This document shows positions 26,706 through 35,717 of a stretch of DNA of 64,000 nt, one piece after another (positions within the stretch are counted from its first letter, which is position 1; each line of letters starts with the position of its first letter). The translations under genes were made by a program, and so were the position numbers. The stretch is taken from contig JAXMBL010000004.1 in assembly GCA_046349915.1 (NCBI GenBank), positions 434,001-498,000 of the forward strand. Reading direction: 5' to 3'. Below the pieces are notes generated by a model, which saw only the letters and a program-made list of their open reading frames with translations, was not told the DNA's origin and did no database searches. This DNA is from CAIXSC01 sp046349915. Lineage in GTDB: Bacteria; Planctomycetota; Planctomycetia; Pirellulales; Pirellulaceae.

Positions 26706-29507
26706 TCAACCTTCCTGGCTGGCTCGTGTGCGCCGAAGGAAAGCGGCGATGGCGGCCGTGATCCACAGTAGGTGGTAGGTGAAGACGGCGCCACGAAGTC
26801 CTTTCGGGCGCGAGACGTACAGTTGCTCGGAGCCGTCGGCAAGGACTTCGTAATTCTTGTTGTCTCGGCTATCGAGAATCACCGTACCGGCAGGTGGCCG
26901 AGCGGTAAATGCAGAGTCAGGCAAGGTGGTGTTCATCGCGACTTCCAGCGTCTCCATTTCGACCGTGGAAACGAGCGGCAGCGTCGACGAAGCGTCGGCA
27001 CGGGAATCGTGGCTGGCATCGGGCAAACGCGAGTCGAGAAACCACTTCTGTTGAACGTGTCGCGGAAAGGAACAGGGGCCCGCGTCGATCCACCCGGTGG
27101 CCGTCGTCTCTATGCGAGACTCGAGTTGGCCGCTAGGCCGCAGCCTCGCTTCGTCGATGATCTTCACTGGCCAGTAGTGTCGCGAAGCGTTCACCGTGAT
27201 GTGAGAACGCAACTCGGCTTCCGTGGCCGGCTCGCCTGCCCGCTCTGCTGCGGACGGAGGGTAATGACCTGCGGGAAGCCGACGTATCAGCGTAAACTCG
27301 ACGAGTTGTTCACCTGCGTCTTCTCGGACGCTCAGGGAAATCAGTGCAGCGCCTGCTGACTGCCCCATTAGTTCGGTCAGCCGCGTGCCACCGATGTTCA
27401 TCAACGCCTCGTCGGGCCGCAGGAAGGTCGGCTGCGGAGTCGATGTTGCCAGAGACCGGCTGCTGAGTGTACGCCGTGACTCGGAGTAGTTAACCTGCAC
27501 TTTGCCATCGAATGCGGTCAGGGAGCGGATCGTGCCATCCGGGCCGGTCTCGGTCCACGCTCGGCGCGGGAGTTGTTCCATCAACTCGAAAACGGACTCC
27601 GTCATCACGGGCTGCTGGCTGGCCGACCGGTTGGGACGGCGGCGACGCGACGCCGCCAAGGCGGAAGCCGGTTGGGTGGATGACGTCGATTTCAGCAGGA
27701 AACGCAGACGCATGTTCTGTTGAAGTGACTCACGTTGACGAATTCCGTCCAGAATCTCGGCAACGGTCGGCGAGTCAGCGGCATAAGTGGTCGGTAAGCC
27801 GCAGAACAGGCCGACAACGACCAAGATCGCCCAGGTGACGGCGCGAGGCATTCGCGGCCCACGCAATGTTCGCCAGGCCAAAAAGATCGCTCCCATGATG
27901 AGTGCGAGGACCGTGCCATACACGATCGGATAACCCGAATCCAGCAAGTCGGATCGCTCGCGATTCGCGCCGTCGAGCCGGTTAAAGACATCGATTGTCG
28001 ACAGTTCACCGCAACCCGGGATCGACTTCGGGACCGCATCGAGGATAAAGAACGCGACGAGAGCAACGATGGCTGCCGGAATCGATCGCTTGAGACGACA
28101 GACGGCTGCCACCGCCAGCGAGTAGACCAGGGCATGCATCAGCGGCATGCAAGCCAGATACGCGAATACGCTTGTTCCTGGTTGTCCGGGATTCGTCCGT
28201 GTTCCAACGACTGCCAGCAGGGCTGCGGGCAAGAGATCGAACAATCCCACGACGGCGAACAGGCCGATAGCGAACTTCATCCAGAACCAGTTCCCGGGGG
28301 CGATGGGTCGCGAACGCCAGAACTGCTCCAGCTTCGGCTGCAACTCCCCCGAGAAGATCGCCACGCCGACGATGGCACTCCACAGCATTCCCAGGAACCA
28401 CGTCGTGGACGGCAGTTGGCCGAGTACTTGCGTAGCCAACGAGTCACCCTGCGCGATTCGCAGGGCATGGCCACGGGACAAGGATTCGAGCTCGCCCAGA
28501 GTGGTGATCAACACGGCGATCGTCAGCCCCGCGAAACTCAGGGGAACCGCTTGTCGCCCATTGAGCCACGTCAAGGCGGCGAACCGTCCCGGCCAAGGAA
28601 TACCCAACCGGGCGATCACCGAAGGCCAGCGCCAGCGGAGCCACCAGCGCCGTCGCGGTGCTATCGCTTCAGCGAGTGTTTCGGCGCGGCGGCCGTACCG
28701 TCGAGTGAACCCGATGGCTAGGCCCGCCGTGAGCATCAAATTCAACGCGATAGGGCCAAACACCAGCGGCGCGATTTCGAGATCCGTGTAACTGGAGCCG
28801 TCCAATTCGCTGTAGCCCCAGCTTATGGCCAACGAAGTCGGTAGCAATGCGCCGATCCAGTCCGACGCGAAGTATTGACCGAAAGTAACCAGCATGGGAC
28901 GAATTGTCGTGGCCATCGCACTGACGAGCATCACGATCGCGCCGACGAATCCCACGGTGCCTTCACGACGAAAGTAAGTGCCGATCAACGACACCAGCGT
29001 GGAATGAAACAACACGACCGCGAGCAGGATGGCCGTTGTCGTCCACAAAAACCCGACCGCCTCCCCTGGCGAGATCGACGGACGATCGGGCAAGGAGACG
29101 CGGTGGATTTCGTCGCTCCGCAGTCCCGCTTGCTCAAACATGCCGGAGCCGACCAAAACGGTCATCAGGAGCGCGCCGCATACGATCGGTGTCGTCAGGC
29201 AGATCCACATTCCCAGCAACCGAGCCCCAGCCACGCGACTCAACGAAACTGGCAGCGACGCCGTGAATTTCAACGTCTTGCGCGTGTACTCCCTGTTGGC
29301 CGTCGACATCGACAGCAACACCACCGACGGCAACATGAGCAGGGAGCACATCGAGTAATACGACGAGATCAAGGCGCGCGTGCGGTACTCTATTTCATAC
29401 GCCACGCAGTAGCCGAGGAAACCGGCTACCACCACCAGGCTCCAACCAAACAGCGAGCGCCGTTCGGACCATTCTTTCGTCAATAAGCTGCGGAATTCTG
29501 GTGACAT
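26706..29507 (-). CDS. ABC-2 type permease fused to a periplasmic LolA-like part
   Basis: 933 residues. The first 560 or so contain two blocks of transmembrane helices (FGWSLVVVAGFLGYCVAYEI, LLGMWICLTTPIVCGALLMT, FWILGMLWSAIVGVAIFSGE-like), as in two fused ABC-2 permease halves. A following segment (TVAEILDGIRQRESLQQNMR, then RRAWTETGPDGTIRSLTAFD) resembles LolA-type lipoprotein-carrier domains, and a final membrane segment closes the protein (LLWITAAIAAFLRR). Its ATPase is the next gene upstream in the operon. A permease with its own periplasmic acceptor suggests export of a lipid-linked or membrane substrate; the substrate is not known. Confidence 0.8.
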   Translation of the reverse strand: MSPEFRSLLTKEWSERRSLFGWSLVVVAGFLGYCVAYEIEYRTRALISSYYSMCSLLMLPSVVLLSMSTANREYTRKTLKFTASLPVSLSRVAGARLLGMWICLTTPIVCGALLMTVLVGSGMFEQAGLRSDEIHRVSLPDRPSISPGEAVGFLWTTTAILLAVVLFHSTLVSLIGTYFRREGTVGFVGAIVMLVSAMATTIRPMLVTFGQYFASDWIGALLPTSLAISWGYSELDGSSYTDLEIAPLVFGPIALNLMLTAGLAIGFTRRYGRRAETLAEAIAPRRRWWLRWRWPSVIARLGIPWPGRFAALTWLNGRQAVPLSFAGLTIAVLITTLGELESLSRGHALRIAQGDSLATQVLGQLPSTTWFLGMLWSAIVGVAIFSGELQPKLEQFWRSRPIAPGNWFWMKFAIGLFAVVGLFDLLPAALLAVVGTRTNPGQPGTSVFAYLACMPLMHALVYSLAVAAVCRLKRSIPAAIVALVAFFILDAVPKSIPGCGELSTIDVFNRLDGANRERSDLLDSGYPIVYGTVLALIMGAIFLAWRTLRGPRMPRAVTWAILVVVGLFCGLPTTYAADSPTVAEILDGIRQRESLQQNMRLRFLLKSTSSTQPASALAASRRRRPNRSASQQPVMTESVFELMEQLPRRAWTETGPDGTIRSLTAFDGKVQVNYSESRRTLSSRSLATSTPQPTFLRPDEALMNIGGTRLTELMGQSAGAALISLSVREDAGEQLVEFTLIRRLPAGHYPPSAAERAGEPATEAELRSHITVNASRHYWPVKIIDEARLRPSGQLESRIETTATGWIDAGPCSFPRHVQQKWFLDSRLPDASHDSRADASSTLPLVSTVEMETLEVAMNTTLPDSAFTARPPAGTVILDSRDNKNYEVLADGSEQLYVSRPKGLRGAVFTYHLLWITAAIAAFLRRTRASQEG

Positions 29508-29582
29508 GCGCTGATCCTCAATGAACGCTGATCGCCGAACCGAGCGGACGGATGAGGGACTCGAGCCATCCCTCGTCCTGCT

Positions 29583-30494
29583 TCACGCCGCCCGACCGGC
29601 GGCTTCCTGCCACGCTTCTTTACGTCCGATGACGAAGGCCTCGAAGATGTCGTCCAGCGTCATGGGGCTCGACGAAATCGCGTGCCCGGCCGAGGCGAGC
29701 TGGCTGAGGAAACGAGGAGCTCCGTCGACGACCACCTCGAACTGTTCGCCGTGCCGCCGTGCGTCGAGCAGGCCCGGCGGGGGTGGCTGCCGCTGGATCA
29801 GGTCTTGTGGCAGGATGAGTCGCTGGACTTCTTCCCGCAGTGTTTCCGTCGGGCCTTGGCGCACGATCCGCCCCCGATCGAGAATCGCCACGACATCCGC
29901 CACCGCCTCGACCTCGTCCAGCAAGTGCGAGCTGTAGATGACCGTCCGGCCTTCGGCCTGGAGATGTTCGACCAGATCGCGGTTGAATTCCTTCCGCGAG
30001 ACCGGATCGAGACCCAGGGCCGGATCGTCGAGTATCGCCACTTGCGGCGCATGAGCCAACGCGACCGCCAGCCCCAGCTTGACGGTCTGGCCTTTCGACA
30101 GGCGTTCGATTCGAACATGTCGAGGCAAATCGAATCGTGCGAGATAGCGATCGGCCAACTGGGCGTTCCACTGCGGATAGAACGGCTGCAGGAAATGGCA
30201 CAATTCGACCGGTGTCATCCAGTCGTACATCGTCTGATCTTCGGCGAGATACCCGACGCGCCGCCGCAGTTCGAGCGGCTCGGCTGTCGGATCGCAATCC
30301 GCCACGCGAATCTGGCCGGCGTCGGCGGGTAACAAACCGAGCAGCGTGCGGATCATCGTCGTCTTGCCGGCGCCGTTGCGTCCCAGCAGGGCGAAGGTCT
30401 GACCGGCTGACACCTCGAAGGACACGTCCTCCAGGACCACATGCGAACCAAAGGCCTTCCTCAGCCCGCGCACCGAAATCGCTGAATCACTCAT
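29583..30494 (-). CDS. ABC transporter ATP-binding protein
   Basis: 303 residues. Walker A GRNGAGKT at 38-45, Q-loop region YLAEDQTMYDW, a signature variant RLSKGQTVKLGLAVALAHAP, Walker B VAILDDPALGLD and the H-loop SSHLLDEVE are all present. The signature is LSKGQ rather than LSGGQ, as in many exporters of this class. It lies 75 bases upstream of the permease gene in the same direction and partly overlaps the 38-aa ORF before it. It powers the fused permease at 26706. Confidence 0.93.
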   Translation of the reverse strand: MSDSAISVRGLRKAFGSHVVLEDVSFEVSAGQTFALLGRNGAGKTTMIRTLLGLLPADAGQIRVADCDPTAEPLELRRRVGYLAEDQTMYDWMTPVELCHFLQPFYPQWNAQLADRYLARFDLPRHVRIERLSKGQTVKLGLAVALAHAPQVAILDDPALGLDPVSRKEFNRDLVEHLQAEGRTVIYSSHLLDEVEAVADVVAILDRGRIVRQGPTETLREEVQRLILPQDLIQRQPPPPGLLDARRHGEQFEVVVDGAPRFLSQLASAGHAISSSPMTLDDIFEAFVIGRKEAWQEAAGRAA

Positions 30495-30603
30495 TGTTCA
30501 CCTCGCTGAATGGGATCAGACTTCGACGAGCCGCCGCGTCGTTGGCCCGGAGCACGGACCGTGGGGCGAACCACGGGAGTGTCTGGCGAGCGCGGCGATC
30601 CAT
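30487..30603 (-). CDS. 38-aa micro-ORF coupled at both ends (GntR to ATPase)
   Basis: The GntR stop TAA overlaps an ATG (TAATG, start 30603-30601). This frame runs 38 codons (MDRRARQTLPWFAPRSVL and on) and its TGA (30489-30487) sits over the first codons of the ATPase gene (ATGAGTGA). It fills the whole gap between the two genes exactly, and its last codons carry GAGGTGAAC, the ribosome site of the ATPase gene. That makes it a likely translational link. Whether the basic peptide has its own role is unknown. Confidence 0.5.
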   Translation of the reverse strand: MDRRARQTLPWFAPRSVLRANDAAARRSLIPFSEVNNE

Positions 30604-30998
30604 TACTGTTGTGCCTTTCGTGCCGAATTCAGGGCCGAGGCCAACTTGGCCCGCAGCTCGGCCGCGGTGAAGCCGAGCATGACACCCTGATGGATGAGTG
30701 CGGCGAACTCCAGTCCAAACTTCTCGCGCTGCGTTTCGAACCGCGATTCGGCCTGCCGCGGTCGAGGCAGCACGTAGGTTCCATCGCCGTGGCGCAGTTC
30801 GATCAAGCCCTCGGCCGAAAGCCGTTCGTAGATGCGAAACACCGTGTTGACGTTGACGGCCAATTGCTGAGCCAACTCGCGCACCGACGGCAGCTTTTCT
30901 CCCGCCGCGAGCGTTCCGGACAGGCACTGCGACCGCAGTTGCTCCATGATCTGCCGGGATATCGGCACCGCCGATCCACGCTCGATATGCACGAACAT
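30603..30998 (-). CDS. GntR-family regulator, YtrA type
   Basis: 131 residues from ATG 30998-30996, with GAGGAG seven bases upstream. The winged helix (ISRQIMEQLRSQCLSGTLAA, GEKLPSVRELAQQLAVNVNT, VFRIYERLSAEGLIELRHGD) is followed by a short tail, the layout of YtrA-type regulators that control the ABC transporter operon they head. Here the transporter follows directly. A sharp promoter is visible upstream (31025-31052), so autorepression is likely. Confidence 0.93.
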   Translation of the reverse strand: MFVHIERGSAVPISRQIMEQLRSQCLSGTLAAGEKLPSVRELAQQLAVNVNTVFRIYERLSAEGLIELRHGDGTYVLPRPRQAESRFETQREKFGLEFAALIHQGVMLGFTAAELRAKLASALNSARKAQQ

Positions 30999-31024
30999 GC
31001 GTTAGCTCCTCAAGTGTCCACAGA

Positions 31025-31052
31025 ACTATAACAGTAAATGATCGGCCGTCAA
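31025..31052 (-). promoter_or_regulatory. Promoter of the GntR/ABC operon
   Basis: Reading the minus strand, TTGACG (31052-31047), 16 bases, then TATAGT (31030-31025), close to the sigma-70 consensus. The stretch ACTGTTATAGTTCTG over the -10 box is partly symmetric and may be the GntR operator. The tandem array begins 85 bases farther upstream. Confidence 0.65.
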
Positions 31053-31136
31053 GCGCAAACCGAATCGTTGCGACCTTTGTCGTTGAAGGTCGATCCAGGT
31101 CGTTCCGTCGGCAGCCGCCGGGAACTGCCGCGGTGA

Positions 31137-31887
31137 GAGGTGCGTTGGCCACGGTCGGAATTCATGCGAATTCCGCTACACCAGCGAGCTCCTCGTAGCG
31201 GAACTCGCCAGAGTTCCGACGTCTTCTGGCGAGCGCTCTGCGGTTCGGGAGTGGTGCGTTGGTCGCGGTCGGAATTCATGCGAATTCCGCGACACCAGCG
31301 AGTTCCTCGTAGCGGAACTCGCAAGCGTTCCGACGTCTGCGGGCGAGCCCTCTGCGGTTCGGGAGTGGTGCGTTGGTCGCGGTCGGAATTCTTGCGAATT
31401 CCGCTACACCAGCGAACTCCTCGTAGCGGCACTCGCAAGCGTTCCGACGTCTGCTGGCGAGCCCTCTGCGGTTCGGGAGTGGTGCGTTGGTCGCGGTCGG
31501 AATTCTTGCGAATTCTGCTACCACAGCGAGGTCCTTGTAGCGGAACTCGCAAGAGTTCCGACGCCAGCGGGCGAGCACTCTGCGGTTCGCGAGTGGTGCG
31601 TTGGTCACGGTCGGAATTCTTGCGAATTCCGCGACACCAGCGAGGTCCTTGTAGCGGAACTCGCAAGAGTTCCGATGTCTGCTGGCGAGCGCTCTTCGGT
31701 TCGGGAGTGGTGCGTTGGTCACGGTCGGAATTCTTGCGAATTCCGCGACACCAGCGAGGTCCTCGTAGCGGAACTCGCAAGAGTTCCGAGGCCTGCTGGC
31801 GAGCCCTCTGCGGATCGAGAGTGGTGAGTTGGTCGTGGTCGGAATTCATGCGAATTCCGCTACAACGGCGAGCTCCTCGTAGCGGAA
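31137..31887. repeat. 114-bp tandem array of nested hairpins (6 full units + 1 partial)
   Basis: Units start at 31137, 31251, 31365, 31479, 31593, 31707 and 31821, an exact 114-bp period. Each unit holds hairpin 1, CGGAATTC-TTGC-GAATTCCG (loop ATGC or TTGC), and hairpin 2, CGGAACTC-GCAA-GAGTTCCG. Hairpin 2 is close to the reverse complement of hairpin 1, with paired T-to-C and A-to-G changes that keep both stems. GCTAC after hairpin 1 and GTAGC before hairpin 2 extend this to a 23-bp imperfect inverted repeat. Because 114 is a multiple of three, long open frames run on both strands; these are not genes. The array lies between the divergent GntR promoter and the 32068 gene. Confidence 0.95.
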
Positions 31888-32067
31888 ACAAGTAGGCATA
31901 TCGACCGCGGCCTAACTATTTGCCGAGGCGGAGGTTGCATTGCAATCACCAGGAAGCAACACTTAACATACTCAAAATACTCGTCGCCTTTGCGGTCGCA
32001 ACAATCGTCGTTCAAATCTCACAATCATCACGTCGTCCTACTTGGTAACTCGCGGGAGCTTCTTGTC

Positions 32068-33267
32068 ATGGGTATGCGCAAGCTGTCGGCTGAACGCCTG
32101 GAGAAGCGAATGGTTATGGCCGGTAATGTGACGGCGCTGGTTAACTCGGCCGGGGATCTCCTGATCGACGGAGATTCGGACGATAATGTGCTGAGCGTCG
32201 AGAGCATTGGCCCTGCGGAGTGGCAGGTGAGTGTCGCCAATTTGACGACGTTGAATGGCAGTTACGTGCCCATGAAGTTCACGGCGCGCGGAAGCGTTTT
32301 CATCAACCTGGGAGACGGAAACGATTGGCTGGGCGTCGTCGGCCGGGGGATGAACAAGGTCACCGTCGTCAATCCGGTGACCATCAAGGCCGGCTCGGGA
32401 GCCGACTTGGTAACCCTCAACGATCTCGCGACCAGGAGCGACGTGAAGATCCTGGGGGAGGCGGGAGACGACCAGTTGTATTTGACCAATGTTGCACTGC
32501 AGCGCCGTGTGTTCATCGAGGGAAATGCTGGTAAAGATGGCGTGGTTCTCACCAATTGCGTCGTGCAGGGCGAGGTCAACATCGATGGGGGCGAGCAAGA
32601 TGACCTCATTGCTTTCAACGATGGGAATTTCCAGCAGAACGTGACGGTTGTCGGCGGCACGGGGGGCGACGTAGCCTGGATGTTCGGGCCGAAGTCCGCC
32701 AAAACCCTGCGGATCGATCTTGGCGCGTCGAGTGACGCGGATAACGACACTCTCGACGCCCGCCGAATGAACGCGGTGACGGATCTGGAAGTTTTCGCGG
32801 GAGGCGGAAATGACACGCTCATCATCGCCAATTCCACGATCGGACGAAACGCGCGAATCGTCGGAGACGTTGGCGAGGAATTTTTCTACCTCAAAGACTC
32901 GCGAGTTGGCTCGATTCAGATCGAACTGGGAGCTCTCGGCGACTTGGCCAACGACAGCGCCTACTTCCACGGGGTGAATGCGGGTAATCTGCGGTTGACC
33001 ATGGGAGATGGCAACAACTACATCGAATTCGATTCCGTGGTCGTGAGGCAGGAACTGAATATCCGCACGGACGCTGGCCTGGACATGCTCAAGGTGAACC
33101 GCCTGCAAGCACACGATCGCTTCTTCCTGGACATGGGCGATGACGTTGACACCGCCAACATTTCCGAGAGCTTGATTCGCCGGGCGTGGTTCGATAGCGG
33201 CGAAGGCAGCGATCTGCTGAACCTGTACAATGTCAGGGTAAGTCAGTGGATGCTGCTGCGCTTCTAG
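32068..33267 (+). CDS. Secreted repeat protein with planctomycete N-terminal motif
   Basis: 399 residues from ATG 32068 (MGMRKLSAERLEKRMVMAG). The RLEKRxxxAG motif marks planctomycete extracellular proteins. The rest is made of short beta repeats with Asp/Gly-rich turns (INLGDGNDWLGVVG, FAGGGNDTLIIANS, TMGDGNNYIEFDS), similar to calcium-binding haemolysin-like repeats and probably a beta-helix. It should be exported and stand at the cell surface. A start at 31990 would place an unrelated stretch ahead of the motif. The neighbouring array may carry its upstream region. Confidence 0.85.
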   Translation: MGMRKLSAERLEKRMVMAGNVTALVNSAGDLLIDGDSDDNVLSVESIGPAEWQVSVANLTTLNGSYVPMKFTARGSVFINLGDGNDWLGVVGRGMNKVTVVNPVTIKAGSGADLVTLNDLATRSDVKILGEAGDDQLYLTNVALQRRVFIEGNAGKDGVVLTNCVVQGEVNIDGGEQDDLIAFNDGNFQQNVTVVGGTGGDVAWMFGPKSAKTLRIDLGASSDADNDTLDARRMNAVTDLEVFAGGGNDTLIIANSTIGRNARIVGDVGEEFFYLKDSRVGSIQIELGALGDLANDSAYFHGVNAGNLRLTMGDGNNYIEFDSVVVRQELNIRTDAGLDMLKVNRLQAHDRFFLDMGDDVDTANISESLIRRAWFDSGEGSDLLNLYNVRVSQWMLLRF

Positions 33268-33432
33268 TTGGGCAGCGTTAGGTTTACATAGTCGTGAATC
33301 GCCATATCCGCACGATAAGTTTCAGAAAAGTAAACACTTAACGCCGACTGATGCCGTAGAATCTGGCGCGGCGAGGGATGAGAGATGCCTAAACGGACTC
33401 GGTGGGCATGTTGGTACTTCGCGGGCTTGAGC

Positions 33433-33451
33433 GACGGACTGGAAGTCCGTC
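33433..33451. repeat. GACGGACT-GGA-AGTCCGTC hairpin, copy 1
   Basis: A perfect 8-bp inverted repeat followed by GTACAG. The same 19 bases, preceded by GC and followed by GTACAGC, recur at 41943-41961. It lies in the convergent gap 33268-33524, which has no gene. Confidence 0.8.
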
Positions 33452-33524
33452 GTACAGCCGTACCGGCCAGTCGCGGCAATTCGTGAAGAAAGCCTCGCCG
33501 CGCGGATCGATGGTCTCCGCGCGG

Positions 33525-35717
33525 CTATGGTTTGAGGCTTAGCTCCTTCTGAGCTCGTTGGTACTCCTCAAGCAAGATTTGAGCACGCTTCGTCCGTACC
33601 TTGGACTGTTCCAAAAGCACTTTCGCCGCGTCGACTTCGGAGGACGGTACGGCGCCCCTTGACGAAAGCTGCGTCAGCCTGTCCAGCGAACTGCGTGCGT
33701 ATTGCTCGGCCACTTCAGATTCATGCACGTCGAGCTCGGCGAGTCGCAATTGAGCGGTCGCCGAATCACGCCACTGTCTTAATGCGTCCGATATTCGCTC
33801 GACTTGCGCTGTGAGCTCGGCCATCCGCACCCGCGACTCTTGATTGTCATTCGTGCTTTCCTGATCGAGCCGGTATTGCGCGAGCGCCGTTTCGGCCGCT
33901 TGCTGCGCCTGCTGCAATCGTTGCCCTTCGCGGATAAACGCCAATCGCTCGGCCGGCTCATCCTGCACCGCTCGGCCCGCCGCGACGTCCGCGCCCGTAT
34001 TGGGAACCGTGCGCGGATTGGCCGTGGACTCGATCTTGGCGGACGCCGTGCTTTGCACCTTTCCGCTTCCCGTTTCGGTCCCGCGCGGCGCCCCATCCCC
34101 GTTATCGCGTTGAATCGCTCGCGTCGACTCGGCGGCCGGCGAGCCGTCGCTCCGTAGTTCCGCCAGCCGCCGCCGCACGATCTCCTCCCGCGCCTCGACT
34201 CGCTCGTCGTACGTGCGACGAGTGCGAGCGAGTTGCTGCTCGAACTCGGCGATCCGCGCCGCGAACACCCGTTGCCTCGCGTCGAACGCCGACGCCACTT
34301 CTTGGTTGAGCTGCGTTTCAAGTTCGCGAGTGGCGGAGTCGCGGGCCTGCGGGTCGGACGTCAAGCGTGCGCGCAGCCGCTCCGCCGTTCGCAGCGATTG
34401 CACTTCTCGCTCCAGCGCGAACGCCGCGAGCGCATCCTGAGGCGCCGGCGTTTCGGCGTGCGTTGCGTTGCTCGCGTCCCCCGTGCTCGCTTTGCTCGAC
34501 CCGCTCGCGCCCCTACCTAGCGCGCTCTTTCTGGGCGTGCCATTGCTTGACGCCGACTCACTCGTCCCTCCTCCGCCCGACATGGTTCCTCCGGACGATT
34601 TGGCCGTGCCTGAGCTGGGCCCCCACGTCCCGCCTCGCGACTGTGGCTCGATTCGTTGTCCTCCCGGTCCGAAGCCGTACTGCGAACCACCTGCTCCGCT
34701 TGGCACATCTCTGAATGGCCAACCACCGCCGCGCGTCGCCCGCGGGCTCGCGAACGGCGCAGACGTTGGAACTCGACTGACATCGTTCTCGCCAGCCAAA
34801 ACGCGTTCCGGCAGCGCGAAGCGCGGCTCGACCCGCGTTGCGGTCAACTCCTTGGCGCGCGGCCCCGTGTGGAGCACGAGCACGGGGGATACCAGCAACG
34901 GTACCTGCTCGGACGCCGGCCCCGTATCAGCCGGCGCGAGAGCTTCCCCTAAGGAAAGAGGGAACACGACCACTCGGTTCGGCGGCGCTCGGAACGTCAT
35001 CCAGTTCAAGCTGGTCAACGGCCTCCCCTGCGTCTCGAACTCAGCCGCGCCGCGCGGCCGATCGCGTTGCACGAGCCGCGCCTGCACGCCGTATTCGTCA
35101 CGGCGCGGCGCCCGCGCCACCGTCCACTCGTACTCGACCTTCGTCTCGACGAGCGGCGGTCGGGCCAATTGCGTGTGCCTCAACTTCGCCGCCTCGTGCG
35201 GAAACCGCAGCACAAGGTCGTAACGTTCGGATTCTCCTCCCGGTTGGCTCGTCATCAAGTGCCCAGCCTCCTGGGGCGCCGGCGTCGAATAAGTCACCAA
35301 GCCCCCTCGCTCCAACCACGCTCGTAGCGCTAGATAGTCTTCCGGCGTGTAGATCGACGGCGTGCTAAACAGCATCGCCGCGCCAAGGGTGAGCGGAGCG
35401 GCGCGCCGCTCCTTGTCGATCGGCACGTCCTTGATCGCCTCCTCGATGTTTTTCTTGGCGAGCGCCTCCTCTTTCGCGCCCTCCCAATGCCCTCGGACGA
35501 CGATCACCTCCGCAAAAAACGCCGCCTGCCCCTCCGGCACCGGCGAATTCTCGTCGTCCTTGACCGACGGTGGGTCCGCGGCCCCCTTCGCCGGTTCGTC
35601 ACACCAACCGGTCGCCGCTCCGCTGCCGATGAAGCCGCCTACGATGAAGCCGCACACGACGATGCCGCCTACGAAGGTGCCGCCTAAATGCGCCGCCCTA
35701 ATCCACCTGCGTTTCAT
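33525..35717 (-). CDS. Secreted or membrane-anchored coiled-coil protein (third gene of ECF/kinase operon 1)
   Basis: 730 residues. A signal or anchor helix (LGGTFVGGIVVCGFIVGGFI) opens it. Residues 60-160 look like a folded domain (LTLGAAMLFSTPSIYTPEDY, LRAWLERGGLVTYSTP). A Ser/Gly-rich linker follows, then long coiled coils with RTYDERVEAREEIVRRRLAE and SELEVAEQ-like heptads. The same motif (IAHRKELREKIIERRAADL) is in the third gene of operon 2 at 59525. Its ATG overlaps the kinase stop by four bases. It is probably the extracytoplasmic output or scaffold of the signalling unit; function is not known. Confidence 0.78.
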   Translation of the reverse strand: MKRRWIRAAHLGGTFVGGIVVCGFIVGGFIGSGAATGWCDEPAKGAADPPSVKDDENSPVPEGQAAFFAEVIVVRGHWEGAKEEALAKKNIEEAIKDVPIDKERRAAPLTLGAAMLFSTPSIYTPEDYLALRAWLERGGLVTYSTPAPQEAGHLMTSQPGGESERYDLVLRFPHEAAKLRHTQLARPPLVETKVEYEWTVARAPRRDEYGVQARLVQRDRPRGAAEFETQGRPLTSLNWMTFRAPPNRVVVFPLSLGEALAPADTGPASEQVPLLVSPVLVLHTGPRAKELTATRVEPRFALPERVLAGENDVSRVPTSAPFASPRATRGGGWPFRDVPSGAGGSQYGFGPGGQRIEPQSRGGTWGPSSGTAKSSGGTMSGGGGTSESASSNGTPRKSALGRGASGSSKASTGDASNATHAETPAPQDALAAFALEREVQSLRTAERLRARLTSDPQARDSATRELETQLNQEVASAFDARQRVFAARIAEFEQQLARTRRTYDERVEAREEIVRRRLAELRSDGSPAAESTRAIQRDNGDGAPRGTETGSGKVQSTASAKIESTANPRTVPNTGADVAAGRAVQDEPAERLAFIREGQRLQQAQQAAETALAQYRLDQESTNDNQESRVRMAELTAQVERISDALRQWRDSATAQLRLAELDVHESEVAEQYARSSLDRLTQLSSRGAVPSSEVDAAKVLLEQSKVRTKRAQILLEEYQRAQKELSLKP

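Noticed and set aside
31137..31887. CRISPR array
   Set aside because: The 114-bp units are similar along their whole length, with no unique spacers and no cas genes nearby.
31049..31895. Two long ORFs (280 and 251 codons) over the tandem array
   Set aside because: The 114-bp period is a multiple of three, so both strands stay open by arithmetic; conservation follows DNA stems, not codons.
32038..33114. 358-codon ORF opposite the secreted repeat protein
   Set aside because: Shadow of the repetitive plus-strand gene, which has the LEKRxxxAG motif and the expected repeats.
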